From NCBI GenBank assembly GCA_944323805.1, contig CALUTW010000002.1, forward strand, positions 1 through 64,000: 64,000 bases of DNA, written 5' to 3'. Source of the DNA: an uncultured Bacteroidales bacterium. Lineage in GTDB: Bacteria; Bacteroidota; Bacteroidia; Bacteroidales; UBA932. Under the pieces are notes generated by a model. That model was not told the DNA's origin. It did no database searches and saw only the letters and a list, made by a program, of their open reading frames with translations. Each line of letters begins with the position of its first letter. The first letter of the stretch is position 1. Positions 41,233-49,391 of the stretch are shown here, in pieces. Both the position numbers and the translations under genes were made by a program.

Positions 41233-42363
41233 TCAGTCCGCCGACAGTGCTGACCTGAGCCACTTCAGGCTGTCCTGCCTGAGTCCTTCAATTGATGCTT
41301 CCGCAGATGAGAAATCCGGTCTTGTCCTAAGGACCTCCGGATCGGGAAGCGTGCCTGGAGTATAGCTTTGACGTTCAAGCCCGGTCAATGTCAGGAGACT
41401 TGAAATACGGCTGTCGTTCATGCCGTCGTAAGTGAAGAACGGCACCTTGAAGAGTATCGAGAATACTGCAAGGTGGAATGAGCCGCCCACTATCATTTCA
41501 GCATGGCGGCAATAGTTGAGAAACTCCTTGGGGCCTGCCGCAGCCAGGAATCTGAATGAGCTGTCATTCCCCCAGTCCCGCAGGATATCCTTCGACACCT
41601 GCGACACCACGACCTTCAATCCGAGCTTTACGGACATGTCCTTGGCAAGCTGATATATCTCCTTCCTGTACCACGGGGTATAGAAGAATATGTACGGGTC
41701 TTCCCCGGCCGAAGGACGGTCTCCGGCCATCGCCTCCCAGCGGGATGCCGGAAGTAGCAGGGTGGGATCCATCGCAAGGGGATATGTATTCCCTGTCAGC
41801 GACTCCAGCCTTTGTGCCGTGCCGCGTTCCCTGACAGTAATCCTGTCATAGCCGGCAAGCAGCTCCTTAATCTTCTCCGCATTTTCGTCCACGACCTCCT
41901 TGTCGGGAACAGGCCCCATGCTCGGGGCATATGCAATCTTCGGCTTCCCGGACACAAACGGAAGGAAATAGGACCAGTCGAAGTCATAGCATGATGTGTT
42001 CCATATCTGGTCACTGCCGGATATGTAGGCGTCATATACCGGACAGTCGGCCTCCAACGCCTGCAGGGAAGGATATTCCACCGGGGACAGGATATACTCA
42101 TTGCTGAGGAAATCCTCGAAGAGCCGGTACTTGCTTTCATGCATATTCTGGCACCACGGATACCGGAGCAGCAGCCGGAGTCTCTTCAGCCAGCTGCGGT
42201 GGATGTATCTGGAATACAACTTCCTCTGTCTCGGGGTCCTCAGGTTGATGATCTCGCATTTCATCCCCATGTCGAGTATCGTCTGCTGGAGGGCATAAGC
42301 CTGGAGCATCGAACCGTAATTGTGCGATGCATGAAATGTTATTATTCCTGCTGTCCTTGTCAT
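41233..42363 (-). CDS. Polysaccharide pyruvyl transferase (CsaB-like), copy 1
   Basis: 376 residues. GIITFHASHNYGSMLQAYAL, YISGSDQIWNTSCYDFDWSY and KIAYAPSMGPVPDK, then GGSFHLAVFSILFKVP, are family motifs. It overlaps the FrhB-like gene by 4 bp (ATGA). An FrhB-like Fe-S protein next to this family is a recurrent pair in polysaccharide loci. The paralogue at 39659-40777 has the same layout, so the pair arose by duplication, probably not very recently. Confidence 0.88.
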   Translation of the reverse strand: MTRTAGIITFHASHNYGSMLQAYALQQTILDMGMKCEIINLRTPRQRKLYSRYIHRSWLKRLRLLLRYPWCQNMHESKYRLFEDFLSNEYILSPVEYPSLQALEADCPVYDAYISGSDQIWNTSCYDFDWSYFLPFVSGKPKIAYAPSMGPVPDKEVVDENAEKIKELLAGYDRITVRERGTAQRLESLTGNTYPLAMDPTLLLPASRWEAMAGDRPSAGEDPYIFFYTPWYRKEIYQLAKDMSVKLGLKVVVSQVSKDILRDWGNDSSFRFLAAAGPKEFLNYCRHAEMIVGGSFHLAVFSILFKVPFFTYDGMNDSRISSLLTLTGLERQSYTPGTLPDPEVLRTRPDFSSAEASIEGLRQDSLKWLRSALSAD

Positions 42364-43484
42364 CTCCGTCCGATTATTTTGCGGTAAATATCCCTCAGCT
42401 TCTTGTCAAAGAGACTAATCCTGACAGCGGCATCGAAAGACAGGCCATGGGCATAGAGATATCTGAGGAGACGTCCCCGGAAAGTATTGCGGGTCGGTTT
42501 TCTCAACTGCGAATTCCCGTTTACCGCCTCTTCAATACTCCTGCCTTCAATCTTCATGTCACAGGATATCATCTCGACAAGCCGTTTTCCCTTGCCGGTG
42601 ACAGGCAGCATGACTGACAGCCCTGAATCACAGTCAAACGGCAGCGGATGGCTTTTGGTATCTATGCCCCAGAAGTCCCCTATCGTGATGTCCGACCCTC
42701 TCTCAGGTCTGGCGAACAGGCATCTGTAGCATCCGTCCCTGTAGGAGAGGCCTCTCAGGAACACGTTATAATACATGTCCCTGTCATTGTCAGCCCTGTA
42801 AAGCACCTCGCCTGCTGAAGCGAGAGTCAGCTCGAACCGGTTCCCGTTTCTGAATGACATCTTGTCGACTGGTCTGCCGCCTGAAACGCATGCGACATGC
42901 TCCTTGAGCATCTTCCTGGATGGGACTCCATGACAGATAAGGTCTACCAGATACAACTTATCCGATAACTTGCCGGCATATCTGCGGACTGCCGCAACCT
43001 GGCATGGCGTGCCTATGAAAAGGACATCCCGGCCATCCTTAAGGTCCTGCTTCAGAGGATCAAAAACGCCTGACAGACTGCTCTGGACATATTTGGAGCC
43101 TTTCAGCCGCGGAAGGTCATCGAGCCTGTCGACCCTGACATGGCGGACATCGGTCCCGTCAGATGCGCAGCCGTATACAACCCCTCCGGACTTTATCATA
43201 TGGCGGGACAATACAGATGCCGCCCCACCCGATGAACTGGTAAGATAGTCCCGGTCATCAATGCTCCTGGCCGCATATGCGTTCATGGGATATGCCAGGT
43301 CAGGACTGCCGGCAACAGGGCAGGTCTTCAGGCAAAGCCCGCAGCTGACGCATGCGCTTTCATCCACAACCGGATATTCAAACCCGAGCCTGTCCTCCCG
43401 CATTGTGATGCAATGCCTGGGACATACGCTGCTACAGGCGGAACATCCTGTACAATTCTTGACTGAACTTATATTATCAGACAT
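42360..43484 (-). CDS. FrhB/FdhB-like iron-sulfur protein (F420-hydrogenase beta-subunit family)
   Basis: 374 residues. The N-terminus has two 4Fe-4S clusters (CTGCSACSSVCPRHC and CVSCGLCLKTCPVAG). The middle and C-terminal parts have SSGGAASVLSRHMI, GTPCQVAAVRRYAG, LICHGVPS, KMSFRNGN and RPERGSDITIGDFWGI, all typical of the FrhB C-terminal family. In surface-polysaccharide loci these flavo-Fe-S proteins travel with pyruvyl transferases; their reaction there is not established, with a redox modification of a sugar being a common guess. Confidence 0.87.
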   Translation of the reverse strand: MSDNISSVKNCTGCSACSSVCPRHCITMREDRLGFEYPVVDESACVSCGLCLKTCPVAGSPDLAYPMNAYAARSIDDRDYLTSSSGGAASVLSRHMIKSGGVVYGCASDGTDVRHVRVDRLDDLPRLKGSKYVQSSLSGVFDPLKQDLKDGRDVLFIGTPCQVAAVRRYAGKLSDKLYLVDLICHGVPSRKMLKEHVACVSGGRPVDKMSFRNGNRFELTLASAGEVLYRADNDRDMYYNVFLRGLSYRDGCYRCLFARPERGSDITIGDFWGIDTKSHPLPFDCDSGLSVMLPVTGKGKRLVEMISCDMKIEGRSIEEAVNGNSQLRKPTRNTFRGRLLRYLYAHGLSFDAAVRISLFDKKLRDIYRKIIGRR

Positions 43485-43503
43485 GCCATTCGTGATTTTG
43501 TTA

Positions 43504-43511
43504 CAAATATA
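43504..43511 (-). promoter_or_regulatory. Bacteroidota -7 box before the FrhB-like gene
   Basis: TATATTTG on the minus strand, 19 bp before the ATG at 43484 and inside the 55-bp gap after upxY. No good -33 TTTG is seen. It may give the operon a start independent of upxY. Confidence 0.5.
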
Positions 43512-43539
43512 GCGGACATATGCCTAATATGAAAAGATA

Positions 43540-44073
43540 TCAGGCGTCTATCGCCTCGATAAGGTCAGGGCTCAATGTGGCGAGGGCAACAGCGATGACG
43601 CCTTCGATTGCAATGACGACACGCCTGTCCCTTGCGCCTTTCACTTTCATGAATATCCCTTCATATCCCTCGAACTCGCCGGCCTTGATGCGGACCCTCG
43701 TCCCTTTCCTGAGATTGATTTCCCCGTCCCCGAACCACAGGAGCTGGTCGCCATAGGTCCCGGTAATGGCGATAAACGTCTTCATCTGGTCATCAGGGAC
43801 AATGATCTTTGTCCCTGCGCGTCTGTCCATGATATACTGCAGGTAAGGAATCTTATCCTTGACACGCTGGATCTCCGGCTGCACCGTATGGACGAAAACC
43901 AGACCCCGGACAACCGGGACGAGTTCCTTGACCCTGCGCCCGCGCCTGATACGTACAGTCTTGCGCATAGGGATGTAATTCTCTATGCCCTCCTCGTCCA
44001 ATATCTTGCGTACCTTTATCTCTCGTCTGTATGTGACCCGCATTGCGAACCACACGCAATTTTCTCCGGTCAT
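43540..44073 (-). CDS. UpxY-like specialised NusG paralogue (operon antiterminator)
   Basis: 177 residues from MTGENCVWFAMRVTYRREIK, which matches the usual UpxY start; an upstream Met at 44103 sits against a terminator stem and is less likely. The NGN domain (GIENYIPMRKTVRIRRGRRV, LVPVVRGLVFVHT) and a C-terminal KOW domain (LRKGTRVRIKAGEFEGYEGI) are present. In Bacteroides such proteins are encoded first in capsule operons and let polymerase read through their long leaders and terminators. It is the first gene of the 31-kb leftward polysaccharide run. Confidence 0.88.
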   Translation of the reverse strand: MTGENCVWFAMRVTYRREIKVRKILDEEGIENYIPMRKTVRIRRGRRVKELVPVVRGLVFVHTVQPEIQRVKDKIPYLQYIMDRRAGTKIIVPDDQMKTFIAITGTYGDQLLWFGDGEINLRKGTRVRIKAGEFEGYEGIFMKVKGARDRRVVIAIEGVIAVALATLSPDLIEAIDA

Positions 44074-44106
44074 AATCTTAGCAGAAACAATTACGTGTAT
44101 CATAGC

Positions 44107-44144
44107 AAAGAGGCTGAGCCGGGAACACTCGGTTCAGCCTCTTT
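44107..44144 (-). terminator. Hairpin terminator between the OmpA2 gene and upxY
   Basis: A 14-bp stem with one G-T-type mismatch: AAAGAGGCTGAACC and GGCTCAGCCTCTTT on the minus strand, with a 10-nt loop. The T-run after it is short (TTT). It lies 31 bp after the OmpA2 stop and just before upxY, with no TAnnTTTG box between, so upxY transcription may depend on read-through. Confidence 0.7.
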
Positions 44145-44175
44145 GAACTATATCTGATTCAAATGTGCAATGGAA

Positions 44176-45375
44176 TTACTCCAGGACAACACATCTGTTG
44201 AGGAGCGGATTGCCCCATCTGTCGACCTCTGAGCCTGCAGCCTTGATGACGAGCCTGTCAGCTGTCACATTATACTTGGTCATGAGCAGGTTGTATACGT
44301 ACTCTACACGCATCTGGCTGAGCTGCTGATTACGCTTTGCACTGCCTGTCTGCTTGTCGGCATATCCGGTCAGGGTAAATACCTTGTCGGCATCCTGGGC
44401 GATGACATTCTGCATGTAGAAGTCGAGGTGGAAGAGTTCCTGAGGAGAGAGCTCTGTCTGTCCGATCTCGAAGAACACGGCACCAGGAGTTACATCAAGC
44501 ATTACCTTCTCTACTACAGGAGGTCTGTTCTGAAGCTCCTCGACAGCCTTCTTCAGGGCTGCATTCTCTGCCTGAAGCTCTGCCTTGTCGTTCTCTACAT
44601 CCTCCTTCTCGTCTGCGAGAGCCGTGTTGACAGCCTGAAGATCGGCGATCCTGCCGGCATACTCATCCGTGTGAGACCTCTTGAAGCCTGTCTTTCCGAG
44701 CTTAACGGCTACACCGAATGTAGCTGAGGACATTCCTGCCACTCCACCTGCAGGTGTCATGTCATATCCCTGCCTTACAATAAGCTGGCGGAGTTCAAGT
44801 GTAAGGTCTACGCGGTCGCTGATACGGATGTTGTTAAGGAGACCGGCACCTACTGCCAGCTCATTGTTAGCCACACCGTTCTTCCATGACCGTGCGATAC
44901 CTGCAGAAAGGAACGGCACGAAATTCCATGTCCTTGTCTCCTTGTATCCGCTGAATGCGTTGGAAATGTTCCAGAGGACGTCTCCATGGATATAGGCAGT
45001 ATTGAATGCATTCTTGTACTTGCCGTTGTCCCCCATCTTCTTGAAATAAGGATACTGCGCATCAGACCATGTGGAAGCGGTAAGCCCCTGATAGCCGATA
45101 CGTGCACCGATACTTGGAGTAAACCATTTACCGACATTTATATCGAGAGCGGGATTGACACCGCCTATGTCCGTGAATGAATTCTCGAAGACATTGATAC
45201 CTCCGGCGACTCCGATCCAGATATTATCCCCAAGTCTGTTGGTCTCGTACGGACCCCTGACAATCTTTCCGTTCTCGTCACGGTTTCCGTTTTCCTGGGC
45301 ATTCACATTAAGAGTGAAGCCCGTTGCCGCAGCCAATACCATTGACAGGACAGCAACCTTCATCATGCCTTTCAT
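44176..45375 (-). CDS. OmpA-family outer-membrane protein (upstream of upxY)
   Basis: 399 residues. A signal peptide (VAVLSMVLAAATGFTLNVNA-Q) leads to a barrel-like region (NIWIGVAGGINVFENSFTDI, INVGKWFTPSIGARIGYQG), a coiled coil (DKAELQAENAALKKAVEELQ) and an OmpA domain (FTLTGYADKQTGSAKRNQQL, SQMRVEYVYNLL). It has its own promoter-like sequence and is paralogous to the protein at 13163-14371, at the other end of the polysaccharide run. Confidence 0.9.
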   Translation of the reverse strand: MKGMMKVAVLSMVLAAATGFTLNVNAQENGNRDENGKIVRGPYETNRLGDNIWIGVAGGINVFENSFTDIGGVNPALDINVGKWFTPSIGARIGYQGLTASTWSDAQYPYFKKMGDNGKYKNAFNTAYIHGDVLWNISNAFSGYKETRTWNFVPFLSAGIARSWKNGVANNELAVGAGLLNNIRISDRVDLTLELRQLIVRQGYDMTPAGGVAGMSSATFGVAVKLGKTGFKRSHTDEYAGRIADLQAVNTALADEKEDVENDKAELQAENAALKKAVEELQNRPPVVEKVMLDVTPGAVFFEIGQTELSPQELFHLDFYMQNVIAQDADKVFTLTGYADKQTGSAKRNQQLSQMRVEYVYNLLMTKYNVTADRLVIKAAGSEVDRWGNPLLNRCVVLE

Positions 45376-45414
45376 AGCTTTTATAATATTAGAAAAAATT
45401 ATAACTCCTTGCTC

Positions 45415-45440
45415 AAAAAGCGACCTGCCTGACGCAGGTC
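45415..45440 (-). terminator. Terminator-like hairpin in the OmpA2 leader
   Basis: GACCTGC-GTCAG-GCAGGTC (45440-45422) followed by GCTTTTT on the minus strand, 10 bp downstream of the -7 box at 45451-45458 and about 40 bp before the start codon. Placed just after the start of transcription it could attenuate or stabilise the mRNA; it could also terminate folD read-through. Confidence 0.6.
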
Positions 45441-45450
45441 AAATTCATTG

Positions 45451-45458
45451 CAAATATA
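45451..45458 (-). promoter_or_regulatory. Bacteroidota -7 box for the OmpA2 gene
   Basis: TATATTTG on the minus strand, 75 bp upstream of the OmpA2 start in an AT-rich region. The -33 region is not a clear TTTG. Confidence 0.55.
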
Positions 45459-45540
45459 AGGATTTATCGCTAATTATCCTATTAAAAAATCTAAAATAAT
45501 ATTGAAAGATAAAAAAGCCATGCAGGCTGCCCTCAGGGCA

Positions 45541-46389
45541 TCATCCCTGCCTGCGCAGGAAGCATTCAATCGTATTCTCCATGAGGCAGCATATAGTCAT
45601 CGGACCGACTCCGCCAGGGACAGGCGTGATGACGGAAGCCTTTGGCTCGATTGCGGCAAAATCCACATCCCCGCACAATTTCCCGGTCTCAGGGTCGCGG
45701 TTCACGCCCACGTCAATCACTACGGCCCCTTCAGAGACCATGTCAGCCGTAACGAACTTCGGACGGCCTATGGCAACGACAAGGATTTCAGCCTGCCGGG
45801 TAATGGAAGGCAGGTCGGCAGTCCTGCTATGGGCTATCGTGACAGTCGCATTCTCATCGAGAAGGAGCTTTGCGACAGGAAGCCCTACAATATTGCTGCG
45901 CCCTATTACCACGGCTCTCTTGCCGGCAATCCCGACACCTGCAGCCTTGAGCATCTTTATGATGCCTTTTGGAGTACACGGGAGGACACAAGGCTGTTTC
46001 TGCCAGAGGGCAGCCACGTTGAGGGGGTGGAATCCGTCCACATCCTTGTCCTTTGATATGGCCTCTATGACCCTGGCTTCGCATATATGCGCCGGAAGAG
46101 GAAGCTGGACAAGGATACCGTCGACAGTGTCGTCTTCATTGAGCTGGCGTATCAGGTCAAGAAGCTCCGCCTCGGATATGGTATCCGGTTTCCTGATGGT
46201 GGTATTCCTTATACCTGTGACCTCGGAGGCTTTCGCCTTGCCGGTCACATACGATACGCTTGCAGGGTCATCCCCGACAAGAATCACGACAAGGTGCGGC
46301 ACACGGCCGTATTTCCCGGGGAAAGAGGCGACCTGTTCCGCCATTTCCGCCTTAAGTCTTGCTGAAAGTTCTTTTCCGCTGATTATCAT
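45541..46389 (-). CDS. folD: Bifunctional methylenetetrahydrofolate dehydrogenase/cyclohydrolase
   Basis: 282 residues, the usual length. It interconverts methylene-, methenyl- and 10-formyl-tetrahydrofolate, supplying formyl units to purine synthesis. Motifs: VGDDPASVSYVTGKAKA with the catalytic lysine region, DGILVQLPLP, KDVDGFHPLN, and the NADP site VVIGRSNIVGLPVAKLLL; the end has TPVPGGVGPMT. It is the last gene of the purine operon, 51 bp after purD. Confidence 0.97.
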   Translation of the reverse strand: MIISGKELSARLKAEMAEQVASFPGKYGRVPHLVVILVGDDPASVSYVTGKAKASEVTGIRNTTIRKPDTISEAELLDLIRQLNEDDTVDGILVQLPLPAHICEARVIEAISKDKDVDGFHPLNVAALWQKQPCVLPCTPKGIIKMLKAAGVGIAGKRAVVIGRSNIVGLPVAKLLLDENATVTIAHSRTADLPSITRQAEILVVAIGRPKFVTADMVSEGAVVIDVGVNRDPETGKLCGDVDFAAIEPKASVITPVPGGVGPMTICCLMENTIECFLRRQG

Positions 46390-46404
46390 TTCCGTACTTT
46401 TTTA

Positions 46405-46453
46405 TATCAGAACATCCGCATTATCAGAGCATCCGCATTATCAGAGCACCCGC
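46405..46453. repeat. 17-bp tandem repeat across the purD stop and purD-folD spacer
   Basis: About 2.6 units with period 17 (CAGAGCATCCGCATTAT on the + strand; units start at 46408, 46425 and 46442). The first copy in transcription order includes the last purD codons and stop; the other two make up most of the spacer. Each unit on the coding strand carries TGATAATG. Probably a local slippage duplication. Confidence 0.85.
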
Positions 46454-47715
46454 CAGCCGATGTCCCTGCGATAGAAGAGGTTGTCACACTTTATCTTGCC
46501 CACTGCCTCGAGAGCCTTGTCATGTGCCTGGAGAAGCGTATCCCCCGAGCCGATTACCATGAGTACACGTCCTCCGGAAGTGACAAGCTGTCCGTCCTTG
46601 ACTGCCGTACCCATATGATATATACGGACAGCCGGGTCTGACAATGCGTCTTCAAGGCCTTCTATCGGAAATCCTTTGCCATATGGGCCCGGGTAGCCTT
46701 CCGAAGCCATCACGAATCCCATTGAAGCCTGATTCTTCCATCTGATCTCCGGCATCGGGGCATCATCCGCCACGGCAGAGAATATGTCATAGATATCCGA
46801 CTCGAGGAGAGGGAGCACTACTTCCGTCTCCGGGTCCCCGAAGCGGCAGTTGAACTCGATGACCTTTATGCCGGAAGGGGTCTTCATCAGACCGCCGTAA
46901 AGTACACCCTTGAACGGGCAGCCCTCAGCGACCATTGCCGCTGCCACAGGCTTCATGATATGCTCCAGCGCATATTCCCTGTCTTCTTCAGTGATGAACG
47001 GAAGCGGAGAATAGGCTCCCATACCGCCGGTATTCGGGCCTTTGTCCCCCTCGTATGCACGTTTATGGTCCTGGGAAAGGGCCATAGGCCATACTTTTTC
47101 GCCATCCACAAAGCACATGAAAGAGAATTCAGGACCGGTAAGGAATTCCTCGACGACGACCTTGCCCTTGCCGAACCTGTCGTCCAGAAGCATGTCCTTC
47201 AATGTCGTGTCCGCGTCCTCCAATGTCTCAGGAATTACCACGCCTTTGCCTGCGGCAAGTCCGTCATATTTGAGGACAACAGGGAAAGAGCCGTTCCTGA
47301 CATATCCGAGGGCCTCTTCATAGTCATCGAATGTCCTGTATGATGCTGTCGGGATACCGTATTTCGCCATAAGCCTCTTCGCGAAGTCCTTGCTTGACTC
47401 GATGGTCGCCGCTGCTTTGGAAGGGCCGAAGATACGGAGCCCGGCCTCCCTGAATACATCGGAGATGCCTGCGGCAAGTGCGACTTCCGGACCGACGACT
47501 GTAAGGTCTACGGCATTCTGCAGCGCGAAGTCCCTGAGTTCCATGACCTGCGTATCCTTCAAAGGCACGCACTCGGCCTGGGCTGCTATCCCTGCATTGC
47601 CTGGGGCACAGTAGATCTTCCCCACCTGAGAAGAGCGTGAAAGCGCGTCTACAATCGCATGGCAGCGTCCGCCTCCGCCTACAACAAGGACAGTGGCTTC
47701 CTTAGGATGTTCCAT
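46441..47715 (-). CDS. purD: Phosphoribosylamine-glycine ligase
   Basis: 424 residues from MEHPKEATVLVVGGGGRCHA; an upstream in-frame Met at 47793 adds 26 residues without a family match. It is an ATP-grasp enzyme that joins glycine to phosphoribosylamine. Motifs: VVGPEVALAAGISD, FAKRLMAKYGIPTASY, VLKYDGLAAGKGVVI, FEF-type catalytic core QDHKRAYEGDKGPNTGGMGA and EFNCRFGDPETEVVLPLL. The C-terminus ends in a tandem-repeat-derived DNA segment. Confidence 0.97.
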   Translation of the reverse strand: MEHPKEATVLVVGGGGRCHAIVDALSRSSQVGKIYCAPGNAGIAAQAECVPLKDTQVMELRDFALQNAVDLTVVGPEVALAAGISDVFREAGLRIFGPSKAAATIESSKDFAKRLMAKYGIPTASYRTFDDYEEALGYVRNGSFPVVLKYDGLAAGKGVVIPETLEDADTTLKDMLLDDRFGKGKVVVEEFLTGPEFSFMCFVDGEKVWPMALSQDHKRAYEGDKGPNTGGMGAYSPLPFITEEDREYALEHIMKPVAAAMVAEGCPFKGVLYGGLMKTPSGIKVIEFNCRFGDPETEVVLPLLESDIYDIFSAVADDAPMPEIRWKNQASMGFVMASEGYPGPYGKGFPIEGLEDALSDPAVRIYHMGTAVKDGQLVTSGGRVLMVIGSGDTLLQAHDKALEAVGKIKCDNLFYRRDIGWRVL

Positions 47716-47822
47716 CTCTATTCCCTTTATAATATGTGTAAATACTGCAGCCCGCCCGTCAGGACCCGGCTGCAGACGATTGATGATTTCCATATGAATG
47801 CATTACCTGAACAAGAAGAGAC

Positions 47823-49373
47823 TCAGTGCTTGAAATGGCGGTTTCCTGTGAACAGCATAGGAATCCCGGCTTCGTCTGCCTTGGCTATGGAATCATTGTC
47901 ACGGATGCTTCCGCCTGGCTGGACGATAGCCTTGACACCATACTGTGCGGCAAGTGTGACACAGTCATCGAACGGGAAGAATCCGTCGGAAGCCAGGATA
48001 AGACCGGCCTCCTCCACCTTCCTGCCCTGTGCCTCAAGTGTGGCTTTTGCTTCCTTGAGGGCGATTTCTGCCGAACCGATACGGTTCATCTGGCCTGCAC
48101 CGACACCGTAGGTCATGCCGTTCTTCACAACGACTATGGCATTGGACTTGACATGCTTGACGATACGCCATGCGAAATTGAGGTCGTCCATGTCTTCAGG
48201 CTGAGGTTTCGCCTCGGTAACGCACATGTCCGGAGTGACTGTCTTTGTGACCGTGTCCTGGTCCTGGACGAGGAGTCCGCCGTTGACGCTGACATACTGC
48301 TTCCTTACCTTGTCATCCCGTGTCATGTCCACCTTGAGGAGACGGAGATTCTTCTTGGTGCAGAGCAGTGCGAGCGCCTCATCCGAAAATGACGGGGCCA
48401 TGATGATTTCAAGGAATACAGGCTTGAGAAGCTCGGCAGTGGCCAGGTCTACCTCCCTGTTGAATGCCACGATACCGCCGAATATGCTGACCTTGTCGGC
48501 CTCGAATGTCTTTTCCCATGCTTCCTTTGCATCCTTGCCGATTGCCGCTCCGCAAGGGTTCATATGCTTAAGGCCTACACAGAACGGCACATCGAATTCC
48601 CTGACGATGTTGAGTGCCGCATTTGCATCCTGGATATTATTGTATGACAGTTCCTTGCCGTTAAGCTGCTCTGCCGTGGCGAGGGAATAAGGGACCTTTT
48701 CCGTGGAGGCATAGAATTTCGCCTGCTGATGAGGGTTCTCCCCGTACCGGAGGGACTGCCTGAGGTCGTATTCGAGGAAAAGCTTCTCGTTAAGGCCTGC
48801 CTGCTGCCTCATGTAGGAGGCAATCATCATATCATATTCGGCCGTGTGGGTATATGCCTTGGCTGAAAGACGGAGACGGGTCTCCTTGGTGGTACTTCCA
48901 TGTTCCCGGATTTCGGAAATGATTGTGGCATAGTCTTCAGGATGACATACCACAGTGACATCGTTCCAGTTCTTGGCTGCACTGCGGAGCATTGACGGGC
49001 CGCCTATGTCGATATGCTCAATGGCATCTTCCATGGTCACGTCAGGCTTGGCTATCGTCTCCTTGAAAGGATAGAGATTGACGCATACGAGATCGATGTA
49101 TTCTATCCCGTTCTCCTTGAGCTGACGGCGATGGCTTTCAAGGTCCCTGCGGCCGAGGAGCGCCCCGTGGACTTTCGGATGAAGGGTCTTTACCCTGCCG
49201 TCACAGATTTCAGGGAAACCTGTGATTTCACTGATGTTGATGATCTTGAGACCTGCATCCTGCAGGAGCTTCATTGTTCCCCCGGTGGCGATGATTTCCC
49301 AGCCGAGGGACTCCAGCTGACTGGCGAATTCTACCACGCCGGTCTTATCGCTTACTGAAAATAGTGCACGCAT
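47823..49373 (-). CDS. purH: Bifunctional AICAR transformylase/IMP cyclohydrolase
   Basis: 516 residues, the normal length. It performs the last two steps to IMP. The N-terminal IMP cyclohydrolase/MGS-fold domain has SDKTGVVEFASQL, ATGGTMKLLQDAG, RVKTLHPKVHGALLGRRD and MLRSAAKNWNDVTVV; the C-terminal transformylase has YGENPHQQAKFY, LKHMNPCGAA and SDGFFPFDDCV. It lies 18 bp downstream of purM. Confidence 0.98.
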   Translation of the reverse strand: MRALFSVSDKTGVVEFASQLESLGWEIIATGGTMKLLQDAGLKIINISEITGFPEICDGRVKTLHPKVHGALLGRRDLESHRRQLKENGIEYIDLVCVNLYPFKETIAKPDVTMEDAIEHIDIGGPSMLRSAAKNWNDVTVVCHPEDYATIISEIREHGSTTKETRLRLSAKAYTHTAEYDMMIASYMRQQAGLNEKLFLEYDLRQSLRYGENPHQQAKFYASTEKVPYSLATAEQLNGKELSYNNIQDANAALNIVREFDVPFCVGLKHMNPCGAAIGKDAKEAWEKTFEADKVSIFGGIVAFNREVDLATAELLKPVFLEIIMAPSFSDEALALLCTKKNLRLLKVDMTRDDKVRKQYVSVNGGLLVQDQDTVTKTVTPDMCVTEAKPQPEDMDDLNFAWRIVKHVKSNAIVVVKNGMTYGVGAGQMNRIGSAEIALKEAKATLEAQGRKVEEAGLILASDGFFPFDDCVTLAAQYGVKAIVQPGGSIRDNDSIAKADEAGIPMLFTGNRHFKH

Positions 49374-49391
49374 AGCTAATTATTTTGTGTG

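Noticed and set aside
43540..44103. Longer start (44103) for upxY
   Set aside because: It begins against the terminator stem and adds MIHVIVSAKI, which does not match the family start; MTGENCVWFAM at 44073 does.
45581..46474. 297-codon plus-strand frame across folD
   Set aside because: Antisense to intact folD; Ser/Arg/Thr-rich shadow composition.
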